Of a stretch of 27,772 bases of DNA, positions 11,641-22,141 are shown piece after piece. The stretch spans positions 1 through 27,772 of the forward strand of contig JAULBX010028592.1 in the NCBI GenBank assembly GCA_032358255.1, read 5' to 3'. The stretch is from Heterotrichella gracilis. Lineage: Eukaryota > Sar > Xanthophyceae > Tribonematales > Xanthonemataceae. The notes under the pieces were generated by a model that worked only from the letters and a program-made list of their open reading frames with translations, was not told the origin of the DNA and did no database searches. Position numbers and translations under genes: made by a program. How positions within the stretch are numbered: position 1 is the first letter of the stretch; each line of letters begins with the position of its first letter.

Positions 11641-12092
11641 TATGATACCTATACTATAGCAATACTATAGTTTAGCTATAGCTAAACCTATGAAGAGCAG
11701 ATATTTTCCAAGCTTAGACTGGCAATTTCCACAAATTTTCCTGCTAATTCCTGCTTTCCGAAGTATGGTCTATAGCAAATTTGGGCAAAGGACACTACAA
11801 AGTTAGCCCTCATCGTCGAGAGACTACTCTGCAGCCCCAACAGATTTTTAAGCAGGTTTGTTCTTTTGTGACTTCGTGATAGAGGCTTTCACGCTGTTAC
11901 AATGTCATTAAAAATTACAGGCAATCTATCTTGACATTTAACAAATTTAAAATAAACAGCAAAATAAAAAACATGATTTGATGTTGACAGAGTTTTGTGG
12001 CATTCACGGCACTGCATTTTTGCAACGTTGAATTTGTGCAGAACGATTTGTCAATGACTTGAAGTGTGCTTTTCCCTCGCATCTGCCTTAGC
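11641..12092. other. AT-rich spacer between copies A and B
   Basis: No gene was found. It contains a perfect 18-bp palindrome (gtttagctatagctaaac) at 11670-11687 beside a run of ctatag units. The last 30 bases or so before copy B (ctcgcatctgccttagctca) match the 3' flank of copy C, so they belong to the duplicated unit. Confidence 0.6.
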
Positions 12093-12560
12093 TCAAGCGT
12101 CAGGCTCTATTTCAATATCCGACGACTCATCGTTCCAGAAAAAGGTATTGTCATCGCCGAATAACTCACTCACAGTCTCAGGTTTTGGAGGAAATGATTT
12201 GTATTCCCACCATTCTGACCCATCATACTCGGCCCTTTCTAACCACCACTATTTCCCCACAATATAGATGTCCCTTTCGATGAACTCTTTACCATAACTA
12301 GGGTTATAATTGATTCGATTGGCAATGCTCATAAACCTCTCAAATGTTGTGGACGAGCTACCAAATCTGACATATCTGACATCATTAGACGTGAGTCTGT
12401 GTTCCTCCAACTCTTCGAGAGTCTCCTTTCCCAGGTATTGCAAACGTTTCACAAATGTGGTGCGTGGGGAGGCTTTCCACTCAGTATCATCATCAGCTTT
12501 CAAACCGCCAGCGCACGGAGCCACCTCCAGTGCCTGTTGTGAATCCATCTTCAAGCTCAT
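12093..12560 (-). pseudogene. Tandem family copy B (in-frame TAG)
   Basis: It starts with an ATG at 12560 (MSLKMDSQQALEVAPCAGG), followed by TEWKAS, LGKETLEELEEHRLTSNDV and ERDIYIVGK, all matching copy C. A TAG then falls where copy C has Asn in GENWWLERAEYDG (GAA AAT there, AAA TAG here). After the stop the same frame stays open through WWLERAEYDGS and WWEYKS to an acidic end (IEIEPDA) and TGA at 12093-12095. One clean stop in otherwise conserved sequence suggests recent inactivation, or a truncated product of about 103 residues. Function unknown. Confidence 0.7.
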
Positions 12561-13494
12561 CACTGGGACTGCAGCAAGGGCAACTATTCAGCAGCTGTTT
12601 GGTTCAGCAATTTGAAAGGTTTTACCGTTCTGAAAAGGGTGGCAGCTCTACCATTTGCAGGTTGTTTTAGCAGCAATGCCACTTTGTGTTGCGGCAACAC
12701 AAAGTCTGACAGTGCCAAAGGATGTCACATGTGCTCTCGAAGGGTAGAGCCAAATGCACAGTCCCACTTGCCCAGAAAGGACTCACCACATGTGTCATAG
12801 AACAGCATTTGGAGACCGGACATCACATTTGAACACCGACAAGTCAGACAACTCTAGAATCTAAATGTGTAATTTGACCCCAAAAACAAATGCTACATGG
12901 GTGCAGCTGAAACACCCATAGGAAAGAATCGGTATGGAAAATTGGATATCTACCTCTAAGAGATTACTATATTTAAAACACCTACATGAATATCACTTCA
13001 GTGCCCAGTGGTGTTTTTCCATCCTCAATTTTTTTTATATCCAATGGCATATTTTTAGCAGGCGTCGACAAAAATGAAAATAAGCCACGCTTGAGTACTG
13101 CATAGATGACAGGCTGCACAAGCGCGTTGAACAGGCGTAAAACGCATAGGTAACCTGTAGCCCAAAAGGCATTCCAACAACTTATTCTTTTTGTGGATAT
13201 GTGATATCTATATCGCCAGTCATATGTGTGTGGTGGCAAGTTTGTCAAACTTTCAGACACGTGTGTACCCAATCAAGAAGAAGCAATAAATTACCTCCAC
13301 GTGCTATGTATATTACCATGGTTACACAATTTGCTGTGCATCCCCACTTACAGCAAAGCTGCCACGGTACCTCTAGAATGGGTAAGGGAGTTTGGAGTAA
13401 CCCAACAAACTTCCGTACCTACTCCAACAACATTGTGTGTTTGACGATCAGAAAATTGTTCAAGTGAAGGCTTTTGCCTCGCACCTGTCTTAGC
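12561..13494. other. Spacer between copies B and C
   Basis: The part next to copy B (to about 12660) is homologous to the 5' flank of copy A. The rest is AT-rich with no clear gene. The minus strand is open for 96 codons at 12982-13272 (ending DIKKIEDGKTPLGTEVIFM), but I recognise nothing in it and its composition does not distinguish it from chance. The 3' flank shared by all copies (cctcgcacctg...) starts at about 13470. Confidence 0.5.
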
Positions 13495-14118
13495 TCAAGC
13501 TTCGGGTTCTATTTCAATACATTCTTCAGACCTACCGCCCCAGTAACCAATGAAATCATGGACAGACAGATCAGAGTCCGCGGTCACGGTTTCAAAATCA
13601 GACTTTGTAGGGATTGACTTGTATTCCCACAATTTTGACCATGGGCCATCATACTCGGCTCTTTCTAGCCACCAATTTTCTCCTACGATATAGATGCCCC
13701 TATCAATGCATTCTGCACCATAACTTGGGTAATAATTGATCCGATTGGCAAAGTTTATAAACTTCTGAAATGTTATGAACCCGTTATAGAACCCGACGAA
13801 TTTGACATCATTAGACGTGAGTCCGTGTTCCTCCAACTCTTTGAGGGTTTCCTTCCCCAGGTTTCGCAAATGTGGGGAGGCTTTCCATTCAGTACTACTG
13901 ATAGTATCAACATCAGTTCGCCTACCATCAGTGCAGGGAACCACCTCCAATGCCTGCTGTGAATCCATCCCCAAGCTCAAAGGTTCAGGTTTCAGCTCCT
14001 TCATCCAGATCCGGCTGTCATCCGAGCCTGCAATAGGCACCGCCCCGCCCCCAGGGTTGGTGGGAGTGGCGGCAGCAGTGGCGGGTGCACGGGCGCTTGG
14101 CTCCAGTGATGCTGCCAT
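13495..14118 (-). CDS. Uncharacterised tandem-family protein, open copy C
   Basis: A single open frame of 207 residues, starting at the ATG at 14118 (MAASLEPSARAPATAAA) in a GCCATGG context; an upstream in-frame ATG at 14169 is possible. Residues 1-50 are low-complexity Ala/Pro/Gly. A conserved body follows: MDSQQALEVVPC, LGKETLKELEEHGLTSNDV, FITFQKFINFANRINY, IDRGIYIVGENWWLERAEYD and WEYKSIPTKSD, ending in an acidic tail (ECIEIEPEA). The paired Trp blocks NWWLERAEYDG and WWEYKS or LWEYKS are the family signature. No signal peptide or membrane segment is visible. I do not recognise the family. It is the only uninterrupted copy of three; copies A and B lack its N-terminal extension. Confidence 0.7.
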   Translation of the reverse strand: MAASLEPSARAPATAAATPTNPGGGAVPIAGSDDSRIWMKELKPEPLSLGMDSQQALEVVPCTDGRRTDVDTISSTEWKASPHLRNLGKETLKELEEHGLTSNDVKFVGFYNGFITFQKFINFANRINYYPSYGAECIDRGIYIVGENWWLERAEYDGPWSKLWEYKSIPTKSDFETVTADSDLSVHDFIGYWGGRSEECIEIEPEA

Positions 14119-14336
14119 GGCCCCTGCATGCGGCGGCAGGGAGATACAACAATGGGGGTTTGCTGGCACAACAGTCTGGCATATTGCCTGGGAAGTAAAA
14201 TGCGCTGCTGAAGGGTTTGGGGTTAATGATTAGGGGTTGGGCTTTAGGCGGTACAATGCAAAGACTGAGCAGTACGAAATGCTGTCGTGCCATGTAGGAG
14301 AGATACAAAGCATGTACATTAGTTGAAGATGTCTGA

Positions 14337-14356
14337 ACCCTAACCCTAAACCCTAA
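14337..14356 (+). repeat. Interstitial telomere motif
   Basis: Reads aaccctaaccctaaacccta, nearly three CCCTAAA units, between tandem copy C and the 3' end of the next minus-strand gene. Related degenerate G-rich text lies at 14216-14240. Confidence 0.85.
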
Positions 14357-14446
14357 ATCATACCTTGACTTCTCCACTATATGGACCTACATGCAGGGCT
14401 CCGGCTCTCGGCAAATCGCCATGCATAGGTGCTGCATTCATACCCA

Positions 14447-16198
14447 TCACCGCCCACCATCAACCAGCACTTTGCCACTCGTGTAGTTGTCCGTACGGTA
14501 GTCCAACAAGAAACCACTAGAGTTGCCATGCGGTACCACTAAAACTCAGCCACCAACACCAGGTCATCATGTCCTGCCAGCAACTCAGACAATGTGGTCC
14601 ATAGCCATGTACACCACTTCCCATCGCCACATCCAGTAGTCACCCCTCACCATTCGCAGGTACCCAGCACCACCACCATCCCCTTGCACCATTTCAAATA
14701 CTCATCACCACCCACCAGCACTCATCAACGCTGCTCTTGACACAGTCTACACCCAACCAGTCGCAGCACTCACCTGGCGCCATCAGCAGGCATTTGCGTC
14801 CATCCGGGTACAATATGATATCCCCCTCTTCCAGTGCAAAGCCCTCAGCAGGCAGACTGCTCTTCCCAATCAGCTTCCGCCACACAGTCACGCCTGCAAG
14901 GGTTTAGGGTTTAGGTATGGGTCCAGGTTTGCGAGGTCTGATGCACCCAAGCAGCTTCTGCCACAATTTAGTGGTCACAAGCAGCTATGGACAGGGCTAC
15001 TGCAGCGCAATTATGATATACACAATACAATAGGGCTGGCTTGGCGCAACTCATGTATGGCAGGCTGCTAATCTGGCTGTACTGCTGATACACACAAAGA
15101 AAGGTACGGGTCCAACAGTCAAGCAATGCCATCGTGGATTTGGTTGTCTTGTATGCCCAAGGAGTGCATGTTTGCAGGCATGGCAATTACTAAGCCAATC
15201 ACTACTGAGCTGGGTGACCCAGTATCGACTGGCCATCTACGTTTCCTTCATTGAGACCATGAATTAGACAGTTTTATGTGCTGCAAAATTTCAATTTCAT
15301 GTTGGTTAGTTAGTTTTGGCTACGTGGCCAGTCCTTCTCCCTTTTCAAATGCCAACCCAAGGCATACACCCAATTTGCTATGCATGCCCTCACCTTGCAC
15401 CTCGCCTGCCACCTGCAGTACCACTCCACTGTCCTGATGCACCAGCTCCAGTACGGTGGGCAAAGCTGGGCTTAACACAGGAAATACAAGCGCTTTTCAA
15501 CGCTGTCTTTGCTCTCGAAAACGCGTCAAATAGCCGATGCGTAGTTTTATCAACTGGGTTTAGGGTTTAGGGTTGGCTGGAAGGGTTAGCTGACTATCAC
15601 CCTGAACGTGGCTCCCTGGTAACGCAGGCCTATCCTCGCTGAGCATCAAGCTATACCCGAGGCTACGACCACTAGTAGCTACCTGCACCAAGTACACTGG
15701 GTTTGCATTCGTGCTGTGATCTATGGTGGTCGTTGCACTGCTACAGCTAGACACATGGTGAAAGGAGAGCAAGAAGGGTCAGGAGGGCGTACCTAGTAGG
15801 GCTTGAAGCGGGGCTGCTGCATGGGGTTGCGTGCTGGGGCGCGTCCATATCCTGGCTGCTGGATATGGAGCTGAAATTTAGCACGTGCTGCAGCATTCAA
15901 GTCCGCGCTTGTACCCACCATTCAGCACTGACACAGCGGCAGACACCCGCTGCAGTCTGTACTCTATCCGTGGGTTGTTCTCTGTCCCTGACGCGTCATC
16001 TTGAACCAACGAAGCTGCCTTTGTGACGAATAGGCTCCTTTCATGACGAGCGGTCTGGTTGCGGTGCAGAGCGCTAGCGTTGGCGAAAAAACTAGTGTGG
16101 TTCGCACGCCTGGTGGTGGGGCACGCTAGGCAAGCACGGATGGATGCGAGTCTCGGTGTGCATACCGAGAGAGCGGCAAGCTGCCGCGTCAGCAACAT
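14447..16198 (-). CDS. Conserved-looking probable plastid protein, function unknown
   Basis: A four-exon model on the minus strand: 16198-15885, 15746-15601, 14893-14774 and 14538-14447 (TGA). Phases agree throughout, giving 223 residues. The start MLLTRQLAALSVCTPRLAS has a GCCATG context and begins a Ser/Thr/Arg/Ala-rich leader of about 60 residues with few acids, resembling a chloroplast transit peptide. The mature part has RIEYRLQRVSAAVSVLNGGY, NPVYLVQVATSGRSLGYSL, LSEDRPALPGSHVQGVTVWR, EEGDIILYPDGRKCLLMAPG and a last exon ending SGKVLVDGGR. The compact Gly/Pro/beta-type pattern suggests a small globular domain, but I cannot name the family. The exon 1 donor could be at 15914 instead, which is the same phase. 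The acceptor of exon 3 is preceded by telomere repeats. Confidence 0.55.
14899..14915 (-). repeat. Telomere repeats forming a 3' splice-site tract
   Basis: The plus strand reads agggtttagggtttagg. In gene orientation this is cctaaaccctaaaccct followed by tgcag, so the CCCTAAA units are the pyrimidine-rich tract just before the acceptor of exon 3 in the minus-strand gene. The same intron has a second cluster (tttagggtttagggtt) at 15559-15574, near its donor. Confidence 0.8.
15041..15092 (+). repeat. Old copy of the dispersed retrotransposon-end core
   Basis: Reads ggcgcaactcatgtatggca then ggctgctaatctggctgtac, aligning in order with the element end at 24360-24405. It lies antisense in the long intron of the 14447-16198 gene. 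Confidence 0.4.
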
Positions 16199-16779
16199 GG
16201 CTGCGGTTGGAAGGGCAACACAGGGCTGTCTAGACAAGGAACACCACTGCGAGAAAAAGCTAATAGAAAGCAAAACAGGTGGCAGCTGCACATATAATAA
16301 TGCTAACGCCAACTTGGTGTTCGCTTGTGCCATAGCAGCGTCCAACCAGCTAGGGATAGTCAAGCAGCTCGACCTGGCTACCGGGAATTCTGCTGTTGCA
16401 TGAGCAAGGGTTTAGGGTTATAGCCGGTTACCACTTAGGGTTTAGGGTTTCCTTTGTACAACTCTCGAGCGAGTCGACGGGGTACCTAAAGGGCACGCCG
16501 TGAGCAGGGAGACCTATCTTGCTGCAGCAGCACATTATTGATACTGCATACAGTTTGTCAGCTGTGCCTACCTATTTTTAGACCCATCCATACATACACA
16601 GGGTGCCACCAGTTGCCAGGGCCGAGCACCTTTGCCGCTGAACAAGCCCCCACACCCCAGCCTGCCAAAACCAGTTTCCCTGCGTAGCCAACACCTCCTG
16701 CTACCCGCCCTTCAGCGAGGCAGCACCACCACCCCCACACCCCTCCACTCCCCCATCACCCCCCACACCACCTGCAACC
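16199..16779. promoter_or_regulatory. Divergent intergenic/promoter region with telo-box motifs
   Basis: It separates two divergent start codons: 16198 on minus and 16780 on plus. Two TTTAGGG clusters lie at 16408-16422 and 16437-16452. The reverse complement AAACCCTA is the plant telo-box, which in angiosperms is found in promoters of translation and cell-cycle genes. Just before the CWC25 ATG the sequence is C-rich (cccccacaccacctgcaacc), likely its 5' UTR. No TATA box was recognised. Part of 16199-16363 stays open on the minus strand and could extend the plastid-protein gene upstream. Confidence 0.45.
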
Positions 16780-19700
16780 ATGGGGGTCGGCGGGCCTATG
16801 GCCTTCCTCAACAAGAAGACATGGCACCCGGGGAGCGCCATGAACCAGGAGAAGGTGTGGAAAAAGGAGCAGGAGGCGGAAGCCGAGAAGAAAAAGGTGG
16901 ACGAGCTGCGGAAGCAGCTGGAGTCTGAGCGCGCCAAGGAGGAGCTGCTCCATGTTGCGCAGGCGGCAGGCCACAAAGTGTGCGTGCAAGGGGTGGGGGC
17001 GGGCGGGGGTGGTGTGCTGGTATGTTTGTGCATGGTTTGCTGGTGGGTGTGAGACTGGGCGTAGAGGTGGGGGTGGAGACGCGCGGTGTTGGCTGTTGAT
17101 GTGCATATGCATGCATATGGGGGGTGCCAAGGGCAGCAGGCCACAAAGTGTGCGTGCAAGGGGTGGGGACGGGTGGGGGTGGGGTGCTGGTTTCATGCAT
17201 AGTTTTCTGGGGTGTGTGGGGTGGGACTGCGTGGGGTTTGCTTTCGGTGGGCATATGCATGCATATGGAGCGTTGTTTGCCTGTGTGCGCGCGTGGATGT
17301 ACTCCAATCTGGCTGAGGCAGCGTGTGCGTGCAAAGGGTGCCAGGGGGTGGAGCTAGGTGCTGGTTTTGTGCACGGTGTGCCGGTGGGTGGAGACAGTGT
17401 GTGGAGGGTGGGGATGGAGGCGCAGGGTGGTGGCTTCCCAGGCCACTAAGTGTGCGTATGCATGCATATGAAGTGTTGAGCACAGGCGTGCACATGGGGC
17501 AGCAGCAGGGGCTCGGGCAGCAGGGCACACAGTGTGCGTCCAAGGGGTGACAGGGGTGTTGGTCATCAGCGATGGAAGGGGCGGTGTTGTTTTGCACAGG
17601 GTGTGCTGGTGTGCTGGTACAGCCGTGGCGTTGGTTTTAGTTTTGCATACGCTTGCACGTTCTCCCTGTTGGCTGCTGGTATAAACCGCTACTGCTCCCT
17701 ATGCAAAACCACACTAAAAACCCTAACCCCAACTCTGCCACGTTTGGCCCCCCTCTCGCCAATTCTCATCGAGCTACCCTGGCCCCCAGCCGCAAGGGCT
17801 GGATATCCACAGTGTTGGGTACGGCATGGGCACCCTTTCCCTGCCCTCATCAGTCTTATTGGATTTCCCCCTTGCCCACAGCCGTGAGGAGCGCTTGGAC
17901 TGGATGTACACGGGGTCCATGGCTGCCAAGACCGAGGCCGACAAGCGCAACGAGGAGGCGCTGCAGCCATTGGGGAACCCGCAGGCGGACAAGGCGACCA
18001 GCAGGGTAAGGAGCCCAGTATTGCAGTACCCTCACTAGTGTGGCGGAAAGCCTCAAAAGGGTTTGCATGTATATGCCAGCTACTGGAGCTGGCAGTGGAC
18101 CGTCATTTTAAGAGGAACAGCATGGAATAAGTTGGGAACTTTATTAGTGTGGAATGGACATGACATATGCCTTGACGGATGCATGTATAACACACTGGAA
18201 TGTTATGTGCACTAGCAGCTACCTTAGTGGGAGATGGAATTACACTCCTTCCTCTTCCTTGCGGCTTATCCGGGTGCACCTGGAATGGACATTACATATG
18301 CCATAAACGATGCATGTTCAGTGACCTGGAAAGGACATGCCATATGCCATAAACGATGCATGGTTGCTGTCCTGCTGTCGACCTCCAGCTGTGCGCACAG
18401 ACCCTAATCTGGGGTATTTCCCCCACCGCAGGTTGAGAGCGTGACCCTCCTCCCCTCCTTCTACTCAGAGGACACCCCGCAGTCCGCCAATGAAACCTGG
18501 GCCAGGCTGCATGCGGACCCTCTGTTTGCGGTACGCGCATGGCTGCATGCATGACTGCATGCTTTACATTCATCGCCGTTGCATGTGATGGTTACCCCTT
18601 TGCACTCTAATACCTAGCAATTGATGTTACTTACTTGCCACACATCAAATGTTCTTGCATGGCTTTGACCTCTGCATCGCGTGCAACACGGGGACAATAC
18701 ATCCCCGGGATGGGATCATTGAGGAAGCAGCGCATGGGCATATGGACTGCATATCACTGTCTTCTGATGGGGCACTGTGCACTTACGGGTGCTGTTGGTA
18801 CCGCACCCCGTCGTTGACGGTAGAGTGGTATGCATTGGGCTGACGTTGCCTTCTGCTGCATGTAGATCAAGCAGCAGGAGCTGACCGCGCGCAAGAAGAT
18901 TGTGCACAACCCCGTCCAGATGATGCAGATCAAGGCGCAGGTGCAGCAGCTGAAGCACCTGGTGGCGCCACCTGGCGAGGGGGCCAAGCCCAAGAAGGAG
19001 AAGAAGGAGAAGAAGCACAAGAAGGAGAGGAAAGAGAAGAAGAAGCACAGGAAGGAGAAGGAGAGGGGAGCGGCCAAGCAGCGCAGCAGCAGCCCTGATT
19101 CATCTGGACCTGAGGAGGATTTGCCTGGACCACCTGCCAGGCATCACGCCAATGGCAGGGATGCAGCGCCCGGGTTGGGCCGTGCGATCGATGGCGGCCA
19201 CAAGCATGCACATGACGGCGCGCGCAACGGGCACGACCGTGACAGGCCCCGCAAGCGCAGCCGCAGCCCGTCGCCGCCCCGCCGCCATCGCGACGGTGGC
19301 GCCGACGATCGCCATGATCGGCGCAGGAGGCCTAGCCGCAGCAGGTCGCCGGCGCGGCGCTCGGGGCGGGATGATGATGCTCGGGGCCATGACCGGGCGG
19401 TGCATGAGGATGGGCAGGAGGCGCGGCGGCGCAGCCGCAGCCGGTCGCCGCGGCGGCATGCCGGGGGGCGCGATGCCGCACCTGGGCGCCGAGAGGACGC
19501 CTCGGCACGGGATGGCGCGCCGCCGCGCCGGGACGACGCGTCAGCACAGGGCGCCAATGCGCAGTATGGGCTGGACTTGAACCACGCCCCAGAGGATGTG
19601 CGCAAGTATGACCGCAGGTGAGCAAGTCAAATATCCCAGCCCCAGCGCATTTACTGCTTTCCCTCCTGCATTCCCCCCCTGATCGCTTGCAACACCGATG

Positions 19701-20597
19701 CCCATCCTAGTTGAGCACTGCTTTCACCTGAGGACCCAGCGCACACTCCACACCACCCCTTCCTGCCCCGTCACCCATGCCCATTTCACCCACCCTTACC
19801 TCCCGGTCCCTTGTCCCCCCTGCAGCCAAGCCGCTGCCGACACCCGCCAGCGCTTGGAGGAGGCGGCCCGCACCAAGGAGGCGGAGCAGCGCGCCGCGGC
19901 CGCTGCGCGGCATCAGAAGCGCGACTATCGCCCCGGGCAGATGAGCGAGGAGGAGCGGCAGCGGCGGCTGGCGGAGATGATGGGCAACGCCGACGCGCAC
20001 GACGCGGCGCGCAGCGTGCGGATGACTGCGGCGGCGGCCAAGGCGGAGCGCGAGGCGGGCGAAGGTGCGTGTGGCCAAAGAACCATACAATACGTTTTTA
20101 TGATTTATTTTCTACATTTATAGTATATTGAAAGTAGAAAAAAATTTAACTGTAATTAGTAGTTATGATAAATGCTGGTTGCATACAGTGGGGGGAAGTC
20201 TGCAACTCCTTAGCTGTCTTATTGTCAATATAAATATAAATTAAATGGTGGTTGCAAGTGAGGCGTGGTGTAGTTAATAGGAGAGGTCTCCTGTACATGG
20301 TACTGGTGGTTTGTTACGAAGGTGGTCACGTCAGGTTGCCTGCGCTGGGGTATGTAGGATGCGTGCATATCAGAGTCCTGCAAATATTGAATACCTCTTG
20401 CCAAGATGGTACCTGGCAAGGCTGTGATATTTTTTGGTGGGTTCTGTGCAGGCCCCACTGATGTTGCGGAGTTTTCGCTCAAGGCGCACCAGCATGTGTT
20501 GAGCAATGCAGAAGGGGGAGACAAGCTGGAGGAGGCGGTGGGGAGGAGGCGGCACTACCAGCAGCGGGGGGACGGGGCAGGGTTCAAGCGCCAGTAG
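16780..20597 (+). CDS. CWC25: Pre-mRNA-splicing factor CWC25
   Basis: Six exons: 16780-16979, 17882-18005, 18432-18530, 18866-19617, 19826-20064 and 20452-20597 (TAG). Together they make 1560 nt, exactly 520 codons, 519 residues. The N-terminal Cir_N/CWC25 block is clear: MAFLNKKTWHPGSAMNQEKV and WKKEQEAEAEKKKVDELRKQ, then EERLDWMYTGS across the first junction, as in human CWC25 (EEKLDWMYQG). Next come TLLPSFYSEDTP and ARLHADPLFA, a Lys/Glu-rich basic helix (KPKKEKKEKKHKKERKEKKK), an RS-rich segment (RSRSPSPPRR, SRSRSPARR, RRSRSRSPRR) and a C-terminal charged helix with RPGQMSEEERQRRLAEMMGN. CWC25 joins the spliceosome at step one and stabilises the branch helix. Start context CAACCATGG is good. 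Intron 1 (902 nt) and intron 2 hold tandem repeats. Confidence 0.95.
16965..17550 (+). repeat. Decaying tandem array that re-duplicates the exon 1 donor
   Basis: The exon-intron junction sequence (ccacaaagtgtgcgtgcaag then gggtgggg) at 16971 recurs almost exactly at 17141, and in degenerate form at about 17321, 17441 and 17525. A palindromic block gcatatgcatgcatatgg recurs at 17103, 17251 and, trimmed, 17457. The first period is 170 bp. All but the first copy are in intron 1 of CWC25. Confidence 0.85.
18151..18372 (+). repeat. Three ~45-bp repeats in CWC25 intron 2
   Basis: Units at 18151-18195, 18281-18325 and 18327-18372 share ggaatggacat followed by catatgcc and gatgcatg. The last two are adjacent, with catatgccataaacgatgca identical; the first is separated by about 85 bp. 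Confidence 0.8.
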
Positions 20598-21150
20598 CTG
20601 CCGGATTCAGCCTGTGGGCTAAGCCTTGGGGCGGTGGAACATATTGGTGGTCCCAATCGTAAACCCAGTGCTAGCAGAGCTCAATTTTAGGCAACAAGAG
20701 GGTTTCGCAGCTTACATTGAATCTGACAGAAAGTTGTTGCAGTCATATAGTATAGTTCACGTGCTGACTGAGCTGACTGGGGGGTGGAGTTTATGGTGCT
20801 GACGAGGGTGCTTGTCGAGTCATCTAACAGGGGTATCGACAAGAGAGAAAGTGGCCTGTAATTAAAACTGCTGTTCGTTGCCAGTGGCTAGTAACCGCCA
20901 GTGGCACTGACGCAAGTTGCTGCTTGCCGCAAGGTGCTGACCTAAAAGAGTGCTTGCATTATGAGTAGATGTGCGTCAATATCAAAAGTGCATATGCCCC
21001 TGTGAAAAATCGTCATGACACCCATCTGAGTGGAAGGTCAGCAGTGGCACTCCCTAACGAGTGCAGTGGCACCAATGGGCAGTAGTCTGCAAAGAAGTGG
21101 AATGGGGTGCAAATGATGCCCAGGTGGACACATGGGCATTGGTGTGGGTT
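20598..21150. other. Convergent intergenic region
   Basis: This lies between the 3' ends of CWC25 (plus) and the HIRAN-like gene (minus). A TGTAA motif at 20857-20861 is a candidate polyadenylation signal for CWC25. The text gctagtaaccgccagtggca and nearby copies of cagtggca form minor direct repeats. No gene was found. Confidence 0.45.
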
Positions 21151-22076
21151 TCACTCGTCGGGGTGCACAAAGCACTGCCCTTCGCCAACCACCTCCTTCT
21201 CCAGCTTGCCTTTCAGCTCCAGCCACAGGCGGTTCAGGTGCCCCTTCTCTGCAGGCAGGCTGTCCAACCACGCAGCATCACCAAACACCAGCAGCGAAAA
21301 GTAGTCCCCCGGTGAACCCCTGCCCACAGCAAAGTTGGTCCCCTTCATCCACAGCTTCCCCGTGTCCATCAGAGCAGCACACCGAGCGACTGTCTTTGCG
21401 GGGAGGTAGCCCAGAAGCACCCCGCCTTTGCCGCAGACTTCAATTGCGTTGCGCTCATAGTTCATCCCGATGATGTGGGGGTTGTGGCGCAAGGTTAGGA
21501 CCTGGCCCGAGGACTGAAGCATCTCCATGCCACACGCGTGTCTCCCATTGGGCCAAGTTCTGTATTTTCCCCTGTTGTCGCAGCTGAACTTGTGGCCAAC
21601 CACCTCGCCAAGGGTTGATCCCAGGTAGGATGGGTGCTGCCCAGGGTTGCTGTAATCGTCCTCCAGCCTTTTCTCAGAGGTTTTGCACTTCCTTGGTTCC
21701 TTCTCAACATACTTCAATGGAACTGGCTCCCATTTTTCACAGATATCTCTGTTGCCCTTCGCTGCTGGAGTCATAGGCAGCATGGTAGGTGGGCAATGCC
21801 ACGAGATGGGGGCGATGAGGTGGTTGCCTGCTGCAAGCTGACAAGGTCCACACAACCATCTGGTTACATTTAGGGCAGTTATTAGTGTTGTCGGCACTGA
21901 AACCATACCTTAGCGTGGCATTTGAACCTGGCTAAGCAGTTGGTGTCAGAGCACAAGCACGCCTTAAGTGGGCAGCCAGGCCCTACTAAGAGATAACTGT
22001 TAGAGAAACGCTTCGTTGGTTGATAGCGATACAGACAGAATGGCCTAGCCGATTTGTAGGTCCTGTCACTGTTTGA
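21151..22076 (-). CDS. HIRAN-domain-like protein with Cys-rich upstream exon
   Basis: The 3' exon (21837-21151, TGA) encodes 228 residues. Its centre resembles a HIRAN domain: STLGEVVGHKFSCDN, SSGQVLTLRHNPH, MNYERNAIEVCGKGGVLLGY and LPAKTVARCAALMDTGKLWM follow the family order of strand, 'NP-x-D-x-NAI' and 'vG-x-LP' motifs. HIRAN domains occur in HLTF/Rad5-type repair enzymes, where they bind 3' DNA ends, and in small stand-alone proteins. A phase-0 junction (intron 21838-21908, 71 nt) joins it to a Cys-rich exon ending GCPLKACLCSDTNCLARFKC-HAK, a possible metal-binding cluster. That exon is open back to about 22076 with no ATG, so the true 5' end is unresolved. If the intron is retained, the frame extends to an ATG at 21906. 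The C-terminus has WLDSLPAEKGHLNRLWLELK. Confidence 0.55.
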
Positions 22077-22141
22077 CTGAAAGTTCTACTGGGCACTGTT
22101 GCACTGAAGGTGTACAGACAAATTAAAAGACAGTTGATCTC

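Noticed and set aside
12246..12260. TAG in copy B read as sense (alternative genetic code)
   Set aside because: CWC25 ends on TAG and other genes end on TGA and TAA in proper places, so the standard code applies; copy B is more simply a pseudogene.
16701..17334. Long overlapping minus-strand open frames opposite CWC25 exon 1 and intron 1
   Set aside because: His/Pro/Thr-rich translations of G-rich intronic repeats; the plus-strand CWC25 exon is clearly the real coding sequence.
16965..18372. CRISPR-like repeats
   Set aside because: Repeats are unequal in length and spacing, lie in introns of a eukaryotic gene and have no cas genes nearby.
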